From positions 1-64,000 of the forward strand of contig NZ_PVTI01000016.1 in NCBI RefSeq assembly GCF_003002895.1: a DNA stretch of 64,000 nucleotides. Reading direction: 5' to 3'. The DNA is from Knoellia remsis (lineage in GTDB: Bacteria > Actinomycetota > Actinomycetes > Actinomycetales > Dermatophilaceae). The notes under the pieces are model-generated. The model saw only the letters and a list, made by a program, of their open reading frames with translations, made no database searches and was not told the origin of the DNA. The position numbers and the translations under genes are program-made. Below, piece after piece: positions 8,544-17,211 of this stretch (position 1 is its first letter; each line of letters opens with the position of its first letter).

Positions 8544-9440
8544 GTGAGCCCTGAGACCGTCCGCTGCTCCACCGCGTTCCGCGAGCGTGGCGAGCCGATG
8601 ATCGGGTCCGCACCCGTTGCCCGTCGCTGGCTGCTCATCGAGCACCCCGGGCCGTGGGCGAAGGACAACCTCCAGACCGCACCCATCGCCGGTGCCGCGG
8701 CCGCAGCCATCGAGGCCGCCACCGCTGCGCACCAAGGGCGCTCGCTCCTCATGCGCCGACCCGGACGCAACACGATCAGCGGTGCCGCGTCCTGGTATGC
8801 CGTTGACACGTCCACCGGCATGTGGGTCACCGGCACGTGGCGCACCACCGACGACCTCGTCGTCGCCGCCGAGGCGCTCGGAACCCCTCTCGCACAGTCG
8901 GAGTCGTTCGCCGAGCCGATGCTGCTCGTCTGCACCCAGGGGACGCGCGACGCCTGCTGCGCCCTGCGCGGTCGACCCGTCGCGGCGGCACTCGCGAAGG
9001 TCTGGCCGGAGGAGGTGTGGGAGTGCACGCACCTGTCGGGGCACCGGTTCGCCGGCACGTTCATCTCCATGCCCGACGGCGCCTGCTATGGCACGGTCGA
9101 CCTCGCCGATGCGGTCGGTGTCGTCCGCGCGCAGCGCGCCGGCAAGGTCGACACGAGCCATTTGCGCGGCGTGGCGCGCTACACCTCGGCGGTCCAGGCG
9201 GCCACGGGATCGGTTCTCGCCGCGCACGGACCGGCGCCCATCACGGCGGCGCGCCCCGGGACCGTCGAGGTCGTCTCGGACACGGTGACCCGCGTCGAGG
9301 TCATCGGGGACGACCCGCTGCCGGACACGACCTGGGTCGAGGTCACGGCCGAGGCGCTGCCGCCTGCGCCGCTGTCGTGCGGCAAAGGCCCCGGCGAGCA
9401 CGCGGCATACCGGACGAAGGTCATCGCCACGCCTGCGTGA
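8544..9440 (+). CDS. Sucrase/ferredoxin-like family protein
   Basis: 298 aa, thioredoxin-like ferredoxin fold of the sucrase/ferredoxin family. Seen: CTQGTRDACCALRG (cysteines that may bind a 2Fe-2S cluster) and the family block HLSGHRFAGTFISMPDG, with further cysteines at CGKGPGEH near the C-terminus. Function is not established in the family. The GTG start at 8544 is preceded 8 nt upstream by TAGCAT (8530-8535), a good -10 hexamer, so the transcript is likely leaderless. It lies 39 bp after the SorC regulator. Confidence 0.82.
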   Translation: MSPETVRCSTAFRERGEPMIGSAPVARRWLLIEHPGPWAKDNLQTAPIAGAAAAAIEAATAAHQGRSLLMRRPGRNTISGAASWYAVDTSTGMWVTGTWRTTDDLVVAAEALGTPLAQSESFAEPMLLVCTQGTRDACCALRGRPVAAALAKVWPEEVWECTHLSGHRFAGTFISMPDGACYGTVDLADAVGVVRAQRAGKVDTSHLRGVARYTSAVQAATGSVLAAHGPAPITAARPGTVEVVSDTVTRVEVIGDDPLPDTTWVEVTAEALPPAPLSCGKGPGEHAAYRTKVIATPA

Positions 9441-9465
9441 GCCGGGGCGCTCGCTGCCCAGGGGC

Positions 9466-11004
9466 TCAGCGGCGGGAGTAGGTCTTGCCGGGCTTCGGGT
9501 CGTCGAGCAGGTCGCTCACCGTGACGAGCGTGAACCCGCGCTTGCGCAGGCCGGTGACGACGTCCTCCGCGGCGGCGACGGTGGTGGGGTGGATGTCGTG
9601 CATGAGGATGATCGACCCCGGCTTGGCCTGCGACACAGCCGTTTTCGCGACCTTGGAGCTGTCCCGGTTCTTCCAGTCGAGGGTGTCGACGTCCCAGAGG
9701 ACGAGGGCGAGACCGTTCTCGGTGGCGGCGCTCTTCACCGCGCCGTTGACCGCGCCGTAGGGCGGGCGTCCGAGGGTCGGAGCGCTGCCGGTCGCCGAGG
9801 TGATGGCGCGGTTCGTCGACGTCCACTGCTTCGTCATGGTTTGCGCGGAGAGTCGCGTGAGGTCCTTGTGGTCGTATGAATGGTTACCCACCTCGTGACC
9901 TTCGCTGCGCGCGCGCTTCACGACCTCGGGGTAGGCCTCGACCTGCTGCCCGAGGACGAAGAAGGTGGCCCGGGCATCGAGACGTTTCAGGGTGTCGAGG
10001 AGCTTCGCGGTGTGCGGGCCCGGGCCGTCGTCGTAGGTGATGGCCACGCACTTCACCGTGGAGCAGTCGGTTCGACCTGTTGTGCCCGGCGTCGGGGTCG
10101 TCGGGGCGGTGGAGGGTGAGGCCGACGGTGTGGGGGTGGGCGTCGCCGAGGAAGCGGAGCCTCCGGTCTGAGTGGGCGTGAGGGAAGCTTCGCGGGCTGC
10201 CCGACCGAAGTCCGAGAGCCAGCCGTCGAGCCGGTCACCGTCGAGGGTGGCCACGAGCCGGCCGGCCGAGCCGGGCCCCACCTGGTACTCATCGAAGCCG
10301 ATGACCAGCGAGCCCGCGGGGTTGAACCCCACGAGGGGTGGGCCGTCGCCCCGGAACGCCTCGCGCACGTCGCTCTCATCGGCTCCCCGCTGGACGAGCT
10401 GGCGCACCACCTCGCTCTCGACAGCGTCCTGGGCGTCGCGGTCGATGAGGTCGAGGTTGTCGAGGACCGTGCCGGACCGTGGGTCGTACCACGTCGTCCC
10501 CAGGGCGTTGGCGCCCCCTGCGCCGCTGAAGACGTAGCTCACCATGGCGACCCCGATTGCCTGCGGAGACGCAGCCGTGACCGACCAGGTGTCGTTGAGC
10601 TCGGCGATGGCCTTGCCTCCCGGTGGTGGCGTCGCATAGGTGTCCCGGAACTCCGCCCGCCGCTTCTCGACCCCGCGCCGCAGGGCGTCGCCGAGAGGCT
10701 GCTGCTCGGGCAGGACCGGCCACACCTGGTGGATCTGCGGCCTGAAGGCGCTGAAGGTCTCGGTCCCGAAGCCGGTGACGAGGTTGGGGTCGACCTCGGT
10801 GAGCCCCGTCGTCTCGTCCGACGTGCGGGACGCCGATGACGACGGGCGCGGTGACGATGCGGAGGCCGACGCGGTGCCGGATGAGGTGTCCGACGGGCGG
10901 GATGCATCGTTCGAACACCCGGACAGGAGGAGTGAGGTCGCCACCACGGCACCCACGACCCCCATGGCACTGTGGCGAGCTCGAGTCCTGACCTGGCACC
11001 CCAT
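9466..11004 (-). CDS. Polysaccharide deacetylase lipoprotein
   Basis: 512-aa lipid-anchored carbohydrate esterase family 4 enzyme, probably deacetylating peptidoglycan or another envelope polysaccharide. Signal peptide with lipobox LLLSGC (Cys30), a Ser/Thr-rich linker, a central DUF3298/RsiV-like domain, a second Thr/Pro-rich linker, then the NodB domain (about 320-500): ITYDDGPGPH, HSYDH metal ligands, RPPYG and ILMHDIH. The ATG at 11004 is chosen for the signal peptide; TAGCGT (11012-11017 complement) lies 7 nt upstream, suggesting a leaderless mRNA. Target polymer unknown. Confidence 0.9.
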   Translation of the reverse strand: MGCQVRTRARHSAMGVVGAVVATSLLLSGCSNDASRPSDTSSGTASASASSPRPSSSASRTSDETTGLTEVDPNLVTGFGTETFSAFRPQIHQVWPVLPEQQPLGDALRRGVEKRRAEFRDTYATPPPGGKAIAELNDTWSVTAASPQAIGVAMVSYVFSGAGGANALGTTWYDPRSGTVLDNLDLIDRDAQDAVESEVVRQLVQRGADESDVREAFRGDGPPLVGFNPAGSLVIGFDEYQVGPGSAGRLVATLDGDRLDGWLSDFGRAAREASLTPTQTGGSASSATPTPTPSASPSTAPTTPTPGTTGRTDCSTVKCVAITYDDGPGPHTAKLLDTLKRLDARATFFVLGQQVEAYPEVVKRARSEGHEVGNHSYDHKDLTRLSAQTMTKQWTSTNRAITSATGSAPTLGRPPYGAVNGAVKSAATENGLALVLWDVDTLDWKNRDSSKVAKTAVSQAKPGSIILMHDIHPTTVAAAEDVVTGLRKRGFTLVTVSDLLDDPKPGKTYSRR

Positions 11005-11083
11005 GGATGCCACGCTACGAACCGAGCCTGTGTGTCCCGACACCCGGGTGGTGTGGGCGCGCCGGAGGCGGCATTGTGGGCGC

Positions 11084-12868
11084 ATGAGCGAGTCGACGAC
11101 GACATCCGCACCGGCACCGGGTGCGGCGACGGAGACCTATCGGGCGGCGCGGGACCAGATCCTCGGCTGGCGCGGCCGGCACGAACAGGCGGTGCGGGAG
11201 TTCACCTGGCCCGACCTCGGCGAGCAGTTCAACTGGGCAGTCGACTGGTTCGACGTCATCGCCCGCGGCAACGACCGCACCGCGCTCGTCGTCATCGAGG
11301 AGGACGGCTCGTCGCGCGAGGCGACCTTCGACGCGATGGCCAACCGCTCCGACCGGGTGGCCCAGTGGCTTGCGGAACGTGGTGTCGCACAAGGGGATCC
11401 GGTCATCATCATGCTCGACAACCAAGTCGAGCTCTGGGACTGCATGCTCGCGGTGATGAAGCTCGGTGCCGTCATCATGCCGACGACGTCGGCTGCGGGC
11501 GCGAGCGACATCGAGGACCGGGTCGCGCGGGGAGGTGCGCGCCACGTCATCGCCAACGCGGCGCAGACCGACAAGTTCGGCGGGGTCGCCGGGGACGTCA
11601 CCCGGATCAGCGTCGGTGCCGCCGAGGGGTGGCACGACCTGGGTGATGCGTATGCCGTCGACGCGCCTCCCACGCCGCATCCGGGCACGGCGCCCTCGGA
11701 CCCGCTCCTGCTCTACTTCACGTCGGGGACGACGTCGAAGCCGAAGCTCGTCGAGCACACCCAGGTGTCCTATCCGCTGGGGCACCTGTCGACGGTGTTC
11801 TGGTTGGGGCTGCAGCCGGGCGACGTGCACCTCAACATCTCGTCCCCGGGGTGGGCGAAGCACGCATGGTCGTGTTTTTTTGCACCGTGGATCGCCGAGG
11901 CGACGATCGTCGTCTTCAACTACGCGCGCTTCGACGCGAGCGCGCTGCTCGAGGTGCTGCGCCAGCAGGAGGTCACGACGTTCTGCGCGCCGCCGACGGT
12001 GTGGCGCATGCTCATCGGCGCCGACCTCTCCGGTGGGCCGGGGTCGCTGCGCGAGGTCATCGGAGCCGGCGAGCCGCTCAACCCCGAGGTCATCGCCCAG
12101 GTCGAGAAGGCATGGGGGCTGACCCTGCGCGACGGCTACGGTCAGACGGAGATGACGGCGGCGGTGGGCAACACGCCCGGGTCGCCGCTCAAGCCGGGGT
12201 CGATGGGTCGGCCGCTGCCGGGCTGTCCCGTGGTGCTCGTCGACCCGGCCACCGGCGAGCGCGTCGAGGGGGACGGAGCCGAGGCGGGCCCCACGGACGA
12301 CACCGCGCGCCAGCGCGGGGTCGCCGAGGGCGAGCTTTGTCTCGACCTGTCGGCGCACCCGCTGCCGCTCATGACGGGCTACCAGGGCGACGAGGAGCGC
12401 AATGCCGAGGCGATGGCGGGCGGGTACTACCACACCGGTGACGTCGCGAGCATCGACGAGGACGGCTACATCACCTATGTCGGCCGGACCGATGACGTCT
12501 TCAAGGCGAGCGACTACAAGATCAGCCCGTTCGAGCTGGAGTCGGTGCTCATCGAGCACCCGGCCGTTGCGGAGGCCGCCGTCGTCCCCGCGCCGGACGA
12601 GGTGCGGCTCGCGGTGCCCAAGGCGTATGTCGTGCTCGCCGCCGGGCACGAGCCCACCGAGGAGACGGCCCGCTCGATTCTCGCCCACGCGCGAGAGCAC
12701 CTGCAGCCGTGGCAGCGGGTGCGGCGCATCGAGTTCGGCGAGCTGCCCAAGACGATCTCGGGCAAGATCCGCCGGGTCGAGCTGCGCGGGCGTGAGGAGG
12801 AGCTCGCGCGCGGTGACGCCCAGGCGCCCGCCAACGAGTGGCGCGACGACCTCCTCAAGGGCGACTGA
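11084..12868 (+). CDS. AMP-dependent acyl-CoA synthetase
   Basis: 594-aa acyl-activating enzyme that would form an acyl-AMP and then acyl-CoA in the cytoplasm. ANL motifs are all present: LYFTSGTTSKPKLVEHT (P-loop), DGYGQTEMT, YYHTGDVASIDEDGYITYVGR and the catalytic lysine region KTISGKIRR near the C-terminus. Overall it resembles the medium-chain (ACSM) group. An acidic insertion (GDGAEAGPTDDTARQ) sits before the GELC segment. Fatty acid chain length cannot be read. Divergent from the deacetylase with an 79-bp gap. Confidence 0.9.
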   Translation: MSESTTTSAPAPGAATETYRAARDQILGWRGRHEQAVREFTWPDLGEQFNWAVDWFDVIARGNDRTALVVIEEDGSSREATFDAMANRSDRVAQWLAERGVAQGDPVIIMLDNQVELWDCMLAVMKLGAVIMPTTSAAGASDIEDRVARGGARHVIANAAQTDKFGGVAGDVTRISVGAAEGWHDLGDAYAVDAPPTPHPGTAPSDPLLLYFTSGTTSKPKLVEHTQVSYPLGHLSTVFWLGLQPGDVHLNISSPGWAKHAWSCFFAPWIAEATIVVFNYARFDASALLEVLRQQEVTTFCAPPTVWRMLIGADLSGGPGSLREVIGAGEPLNPEVIAQVEKAWGLTLRDGYGQTEMTAAVGNTPGSPLKPGSMGRPLPGCPVVLVDPATGERVEGDGAEAGPTDDTARQRGVAEGELCLDLSAHPLPLMTGYQGDEERNAEAMAGGYYHTGDVASIDEDGYITYVGRTDDVFKASDYKISPFELESVLIEHPAVAEAAVVPAPDEVRLAVPKAYVVLAAGHEPTEETARSILAHAREHLQPWQRVRRIEFGELPKTISGKIRRVELRGREEELARGDAQAPANEWRDDLLKGD

Positions 12869-12917
12869 CCGGCATACGTGACGCACCGGCATACGGCACT
12901 GACCGGCATACGCGAAG
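12866..12917. repeat. Three 17-bp tandem copies of a CCGGCATACG unit at a stop codon
   Basis: GGCATAC recurs at 12871, 12888 and 12905 (period 17), each preceded by ACC. The first unit includes the TGA stop of the acyl-CoA synthetase. Part of the window-wide GTATGCC word. Confidence 0.7.
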
Positions 12918-13031
12918 GACTATCGGCGGACGACCAGCTCGTGAGACTCCGGCCACGTCGCCGCACGAAGCTCCGCCCCGACACGTTGTGCTGGTAGTCC
13001 GTCGGTCCATCACAGACATCAGGAGCAGCTC

Positions 13032-13844
13032 ATGAGCAAGGTCGCCATCGTCACCGGCGCGTCGTCGGGTATCGGCGCCGCCACCGCCCGTCGTCTCGCG
13101 CGCGGGGGCTTCACCGTCTACGGCGCGGCGCGTCGTGCCGACCGGCTCGCCGAGCTCGAGTCCGACGGTGTGCGTGCGTTGCCGCTCGACCTCACCGACG
13201 ACGCGTCCATCGTCGCCGCGGTCGACCGCGTCCTCGCCGACGAGGGGCGGATCGACGTCCTCGTCAACAACGCCGGCTACGGCTCCTACGGCGCGGTCGA
13301 GGACGTGCCGATGGACGAAGCGCGGCGGCAGTTCGAGGTCAACGTCTTCGGGCTGGCCAGGATCGCGCAGCTCGTCATGCCGACGATGCGCGCGCAGGGT
13401 TCCGGCCGCATCGTCAACATCACCTCGATGGGCGGCCGGTTCGCGACGGCGTTCGGCGGCTGGTACCACGCGACGAAGTTCGCGGTCGAGGGGCTGAGCG
13501 ACTCGATGCGGCAGGAGCTCGCGCCCTTCGGTGTCGACGTCGTCGTCGTGGAGCCGGGCGCGATCCGGACCGAGTGGACCGGCATCGCCGCGCAGTCGGC
13601 GGTCGACCAGTCGGGGGAGGGTGCGTATGCGAAGCGGGCGAAGCGGCTGTCGCGCAGCTTCGGTGGTGGCGAGTCGCTGGGGTCGGACCCCGACGTCGTC
13701 GCCCGAACGATCGAGCGCGCGGTCACGGCGAAGAAGCCGCGGACCCGGTATGCCGTGGGGCGGGGCGCGAAGCCCGCGATCGCCGCGTCGAAGGTGCTGC
13801 CGGATCGGGCGTTCGACGCCATCCTCGGTCGCGCCCTCGGCTGA
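13032..13844 (+). CDS. Short-chain dehydrogenase/reductase
   Basis: 270-aa classical SDR oxidoreductase: cofactor motif TGASSGIG (residues 8-15), NNAG, and the catalytic pair in YHATK with a preceding serine in ITSMGG. Similar to the NAD(P)-dependent reductases with a long C-terminal helix (retinol dehydrogenase-like). A ribosome site AGGAGCAGCTC precedes ATG. No operon partner, so substrate is unknown. Confidence 0.9.
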   Translation: MSKVAIVTGASSGIGAATARRLARGGFTVYGAARRADRLAELESDGVRALPLDLTDDASIVAAVDRVLADEGRIDVLVNNAGYGSYGAVEDVPMDEARRQFEVNVFGLARIAQLVMPTMRAQGSGRIVNITSMGGRFATAFGGWYHATKFAVEGLSDSMRQELAPFGVDVVVVEPGAIRTEWTGIAAQSAVDQSGEGAYAKRAKRLSRSFGGGESLGSDPDVVARTIERAVTAKKPRTRYAVGRGAKPAIAASKVLPDRAFDAILGRALG

Positions 13845-13870
13845 GCGCGTGTCGAGTCGTCTACAGGTCG

Positions 13871-14007
13871 GGTGAGTCGCCCCGTTCTGGGTGAGTCGCA
13901 CTCTTCTGGGTGAGTCGCACTCTTCTGGGTGAGTTGCCCCTCCATGAAGGGACGACTCACCCAGAAGGGGACGGCTCGAGCTCGGGCCGCCCGCCAGCGC
14001 TCGGGTC
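13871..14007. repeat. GGTGAGTCG repeat block, copy 1
   Basis: Four tandem 19-bp units (starts 13871, 13890, 13909, 13928; GGTGAGTCGCACTCTTCTG) followed by an inverted copy (CGACTCACCCAGAA, about 13954-13967) and a tail GACGGCTCGAGCTCGGGCC. From 13909 on, about 100 bp are repeated at 14477-14588, so the two blocks flank the small HTH gene in direct orientation. Confidence 0.8.
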
Positions 14008-14030
14008 AGCCGATTGCGGCCCGCGCAGCG

Positions 14031-14300
14031 TCACGCGACGCGCTTGGCGTAGCGCTGTCGCGCGGCTTCGCCCGAGGTGCCGACCAGTGACCCAATGGTC
14101 GACCATGACAGGCCAGCCAGGCGAGCAGCCTTCACGGCCTCGAGCAGGTGGCGCTCTGCTGCGGAGCGCTCCGCAACCGCGTGACGCAGCTCAGCCACCG
14201 CGGCGGCCGGAATCTCGTCCGCCGTCGACGGCTCGTAGGCCTCGAAGCGTGCCGCCAGGTCGTCGGCATGCTCGATGATCTCGTCCACGGAACGGGGCAT
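14031..14300 (-). CDS. Small helix-turn-helix protein, possible orphan antitoxin/regulator
   Basis: 89 aa. N-terminal acidic helix (VDEIIEHADDLAARFEAY) and a C-terminal helix-turn-helix of the kind AARLAGLSWSTIGSLVGTSG, common in small actinobacterial regulators. The start MPRSVDE at 14300 is chosen because the upstream open frame is not protein-like. A 14-bp palindrome lies 65 bp upstream. It is boxed in by two direct repeats (13871-14007 and 14477-14588). No toxin partner is seen. Confidence 0.7.
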   Translation of the reverse strand: MPRSVDEIIEHADDLAARFEAYEPSTADEIPAAAVAELRHAVAERSAAERHLLEAVKAARLAGLSWSTIGSLVGTSGEAARQRYAKRVA

Positions 14301-14364
14301 CACATCAGTCCGCGAGTTCGTGCTTGCGAGCCGACGGAGCAACGATGACCACGACCCATGCCCC

Positions 14365-14378
14365 ACAAGTTAACTTGT
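14365..14378. promoter_or_regulatory. Perfect palindrome upstream of small HTH gene
   Basis: ACAAGTTAACTTGT, a 14-bp perfect palindrome and AT-rich for this genome, 65 bp before the start of the HTH gene. Candidate autoregulatory operator; not otherwise supported. Confidence 0.45.
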
Positions 14379-14476
14379 TGCTCGTTCAGTGTGCAACCAG
14401 ACTGTCCGACACCGCTGACAGTGCCGCGCTTGGGGTGAGGGGGAATGCGCCTGTCGGCGGTGACTCGTCCCCTTTC

Positions 14477-14588
14477 TCGTGAGTCGCACTCTTCTGGGTG
14501 AGTCGCCCCTCGATGGAGGGACGACTCACCCAGAAAGGGACGGCTCGAGCTCGGGCCGCCTCCCAGCGGCCCGGGTCAGTCCACCAGG
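14477..14588. repeat. GGTGAGTCG repeat block, copy 2
   Basis: About 105 bp matching 13909-14007 closely: GTGAGTCGCACTCTTCTGGG, then the inverted CGACTCACCCAGAAAGGGAC and the same GGCTCGAGCTCGGGCC tail. It holds one GTGAGTCG unit fewer than copy 1. The rest of the gap (14301-14476) shows only the palindrome at 14365. Confidence 0.8.
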
Positions 14589-14595
14589 GCTCAGG

Positions 14596-14991
14596 TCAGC
14601 CCAGGGCGGCGCGCACCTTGTCGATGACGGCCTGCTCCTCGGGGCTCACCCCGTCGGAGGCGTCGGCGACGGCCTGGGCCGCCTCGAGGATGACGCCCTT
14701 GAACGCCTCCGCCGACCCGTCGGCCTTCGCGTCGAGGATGCCGACGGCCTGGGTGAGGCCGGCGGTGACGGCCTGCTCCTGCGCCGCCTGGTCACCCTTG
14801 GGCGGGGTGGGGAGCCCGCCTCCCTTGAGGATCTCGGTGATCTCCTTGGGGCCGGACGCGAGGGCCTTGGACCCGGCGAGGCTCTCCTTGAACGACGAGA
14901 AGAAGCCCGGGTCGGCCTTGCTCACGAGGGCGATGGCGCCGAAGGCGGCGTTGCGGATGGTGTCGCGTTCTGCATCGGTGTACTCAGCCAT
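14596..14991 (-). CDS. Hypothetical protein, alpha-helical
   Basis: 131 aa, mostly predicted helix, acidic, no signal peptide or membrane segment (MAEYTDAERDTIRNAAFGAI...). Not recognised with confidence; the size and helical pattern loosely resemble TerB-like folds, but that is a guess. Start at 14991 (GGGGGAC just upstream) or 15000 (MGDMAEY). It follows the metallophosphoesterase gene by 38 bp on the same strand, so the two may be co-transcribed. Confidence 0.75.
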   Translation of the reverse strand: MAEYTDAERDTIRNAAFGAIALVSKADPGFFSSFKESLAGSKALASGPKEITEILKGGGLPTPPKGDQAAQEQAVTAGLTQAVGILDAKADGSAEAFKGVILEAAQAVADASDGVSPEEQAVIDKVRAALG

Positions 14992-15029
14992 GTCCCCCAT
15001 CTTGCGCCGGATCGCCGGCGAATGGGGGT

Positions 15030-17189
15030 TCAGTCGGCGGGGACGGTGCTCAGCGTGAGGCCCGCGAGCGGGTCCGCGGGGGTCCCGCCGGTCACCGAGG
15101 TGCAGCGGCGCGGCTCCACGTCCGGTCCCGGCGTTGCGGGAGTCTCGATGCGCGTCCCGTTGACGAGACTGACGTCGTCGTATGCCGGCCGCCCCTCGAT
15201 GACGTTGCGGAACCGGTAGCGGGTCACCGAGGTCAGCTCGCACGACTCCCCGAAGCTCAGCACGTCGAAGGCGGACGGCTGCCCGACCAGCTCCTCCCCG
15301 TCCTCGCTGCCGACGAAGTGGGTGAGCGGCCCGCCGCCGGTGAACGTGCCCGCCTGGATGCGGTTCCCCTCGAGGTCCGGCGTGTGCATGTGCCCGTTCG
15401 CGGCGACATCGGCGCGCGGCACTCCCTGGACGGCCCACGGTTCGTGCGACACGAGCAGGTCGAGTGCCGGCTGCTCCGCGTGGGCCGCGACGAACGCCTC
15501 CTTCGCGGGCTGCTGCTTGTCCCGGCTCCGCTTGCCGTCGTCACCGAACCAGCGCGGGTCGTTGAACCCGCCGATCCGTATGCCGCCCGCGTCCACCGTG
15601 GTGTAGCTCGCCGAGTCGGGTTGCAGCAGAACGACGTTGGGGATGCGCGCCATCCGGGTGAGGAGAGCCGTGTCGGTGGCGGACGTCGCGTCGTGGTTGC
15701 CCCGCACGAAGAGGTAGGGCACAGGAAGCGAGGCGATGCCGGTGAACATGCCGGACGCCTCTCCCTCGGCCACCGTCCCGAAGTTCACGAAGTCTCCGGT
15801 GTCGACGACGAGGTCGATGTCCTCCTCCTCGATGATCGTGCGCATCAGGGAGTACTGGTTGCCGGCGTGCAGGTCGGACACGAGGAGCACGCGCAGTGCG
15901 ACGGGTTGGCCGAGCTCGGTCGGGGCGTACTTGTCCTGCAGCGCCGACGACAGTGCCATGAGGTTGCGCAGGTAGGGGGTGACCTGAGCCGTGCGGGCCT
16001 CGACGTCGGAGAGCAGCGACTGGTTGCGCTGCACGGTGCCGAGAACCCCGGTCGAGACGAACTCATGCTGACGCTCCGGCCGGTAGGTCTGCCAGATGCC
16101 GAGTCCCGTTGCGCCGCAGGCGAGTGCCCACGCGACCCCTGCTCCCACCATCGACTGCCAGCGTGGCCGCCGGCGCCTCGCCAGTGCCACCACACCCACG
16201 CCCGCGGCGGCCACGACGAGCGCGCCGACCGCGAACCGCAGCCCCACGTCCCGTGCGACGTCGGCGATGGCGGCGTTGAGCTCGAGCGGTCCGGGCTGGA
16301 GGTCGCTGACCGAGACACTGGGACGGCTGAGCATCTCGGTGATCGACTCCTTGACGGCAGGCGTCGCCTCGATGCCCGGCGCGAACCCGGTGAAGCCCAC
16401 GTCGATGTCGCCGAAGAGGGTGCGCGCCGTGAGTCGGGTCGAGTCCCGTGGGTCCATCGACAGCTGCACCTGCGCGGAGTAGAGCCGCGTCTCGGCGGTG
16501 GCGGGGGCGAGCCGGGTGGCCGCGGCACCACCGGCGGCGCAGGCTGCGGCAAGACCGAGGACGGCGAGTATGCCGCGTGCGCGCCTTCCGCCGACGCGGT
16601 GCCCGAGTGCCCACCAGACGCTCACTGCCGAGACGAACGGCCACAGGACCAACGCCCCGGCGACGATGCGCTCGTGCGCGCCGAACGGCATACCGGCGCG
16701 GTTGCCCACGAGCAGCGAGGCAACGAGCGCGAGGAGGACGACGGACGCCGGACGCGCGACCCGCGGACGCAGCAGCCCACGACCCGTGGTGGCATCGGTG
16801 AGCGCGGGCCACGCCGCGAGCAGTAGGAAGGACAGCCCGGCGACGACCGTGTGCGGCAGCGAACCCTCGGCACGCGAGGGCAGCGGCACGAGGGCCACGC
16901 CGACCGTCGCGACCCCCGCGGCGGCAAGGATCGCGCGCCCCGCCCGCCGCAGACCGGGCAGGAGGAGCGCCGTCCCGACGTGCGCGAGGCCGGTGACGAC
17001 GAGGGCGACCGACATGATCCAGCGGTGCGGCGTCTCCCGGGCGGCGAGCGCGCTGATCGACTCCCGCACCGCGTCGTAGCCAGCCGGTTGCTGCATGGCC
17101 GCCCACGTCCAGCCACCGACGAGCGCGATGGCCGCGACGAGCGAGGTCAGCACCGCTGCGCGCGGGAGAGTCGGGGTCCGTCGAGCCAT
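15030..17189 (-). CDS. Membrane metallophosphoesterase with N-terminal DUF998-like domain
   Basis: 719 aa. The first ~210 residues resemble a DUF998 membrane domain (GYDAVRESISALAARETPHR, several hydrophobic segments), then two further membrane segments around 220 and 320, and an externally placed calcineurin-like phosphoesterase from about 430: VSDLHAGN, VDTGDFVNFG, RGNHDATS, SHEPW and NGHMHTPD supply the metal ligands. A membrane-anchored phosphodiesterase of unknown substrate. TAGGGT sits 6 nt before ATG, overlapping the -10 of the divergent gene: probable leaderless transcript from a shared promoter. Confidence 0.87.
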   Translation of the reverse strand: MARRTPTLPRAAVLTSLVAAIALVGGWTWAAMQQPAGYDAVRESISALAARETPHRWIMSVALVVTGLAHVGTALLLPGLRRAGRAILAAAGVATVGVALVPLPSRAEGSLPHTVVAGLSFLLLAAWPALTDATTGRGLLRPRVARPASVVLLALVASLLVGNRAGMPFGAHERIVAGALVLWPFVSAVSVWWALGHRVGGRRARGILAVLGLAAACAAGGAAATRLAPATAETRLYSAQVQLSMDPRDSTRLTARTLFGDIDVGFTGFAPGIEATPAVKESITEMLSRPSVSVSDLQPGPLELNAAIADVARDVGLRFAVGALVVAAAGVGVVALARRRRPRWQSMVGAGVAWALACGATGLGIWQTYRPERQHEFVSTGVLGTVQRNQSLLSDVEARTAQVTPYLRNLMALSSALQDKYAPTELGQPVALRVLLVSDLHAGNQYSLMRTIIEEEDIDLVVDTGDFVNFGTVAEGEASGMFTGIASLPVPYLFVRGNHDATSATDTALLTRMARIPNVVLLQPDSASYTTVDAGGIRIGGFNDPRWFGDDGKRSRDKQQPAKEAFVAAHAEQPALDLLVSHEPWAVQGVPRADVAANGHMHTPDLEGNRIQAGTFTGGGPLTHFVGSEDGEELVGQPSAFDVLSFGESCELTSVTRYRFRNVIEGRPAYDDVSLVNGTRIETPATPGPDVEPRRCTSVTGGTPADPLAGLTLSTVPAD

Positions 17190-17195
17190 GGGCCA

Positions 17196-17205
17196 ACCCT
17201 AGGCT
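17196..17205. promoter_or_regulatory. Overlapping bidirectional -10 elements
   Basis: In the 22-bp gap between two divergent ATGs, TAGGCT (17200-17205, plus strand) and TAGGGT (17201-17196, minus strand) share the same TA step. Each hexamer ends 6 nt before its ATG, so both genes look leaderless and fired from one symmetrical promoter. Confidence 0.6.
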
Positions 17206-17211
17206 GGCGCC

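Noticed and set aside
7521-9401. 626-codon minus-strand frame opposite the SorC regulator and sucrase/ferredoxin genes
   Set aside because: Antisense shadow; both plus-strand genes have clear domains, while this frame is Arg/Gly/Asp-rich without family features.
13871-13940. CRISPR-like array (regular short repeats)
   Set aside because: Repeat units are 19 bp with no unique spacers and no cas genes nearby; it is a plain tandem repeat.
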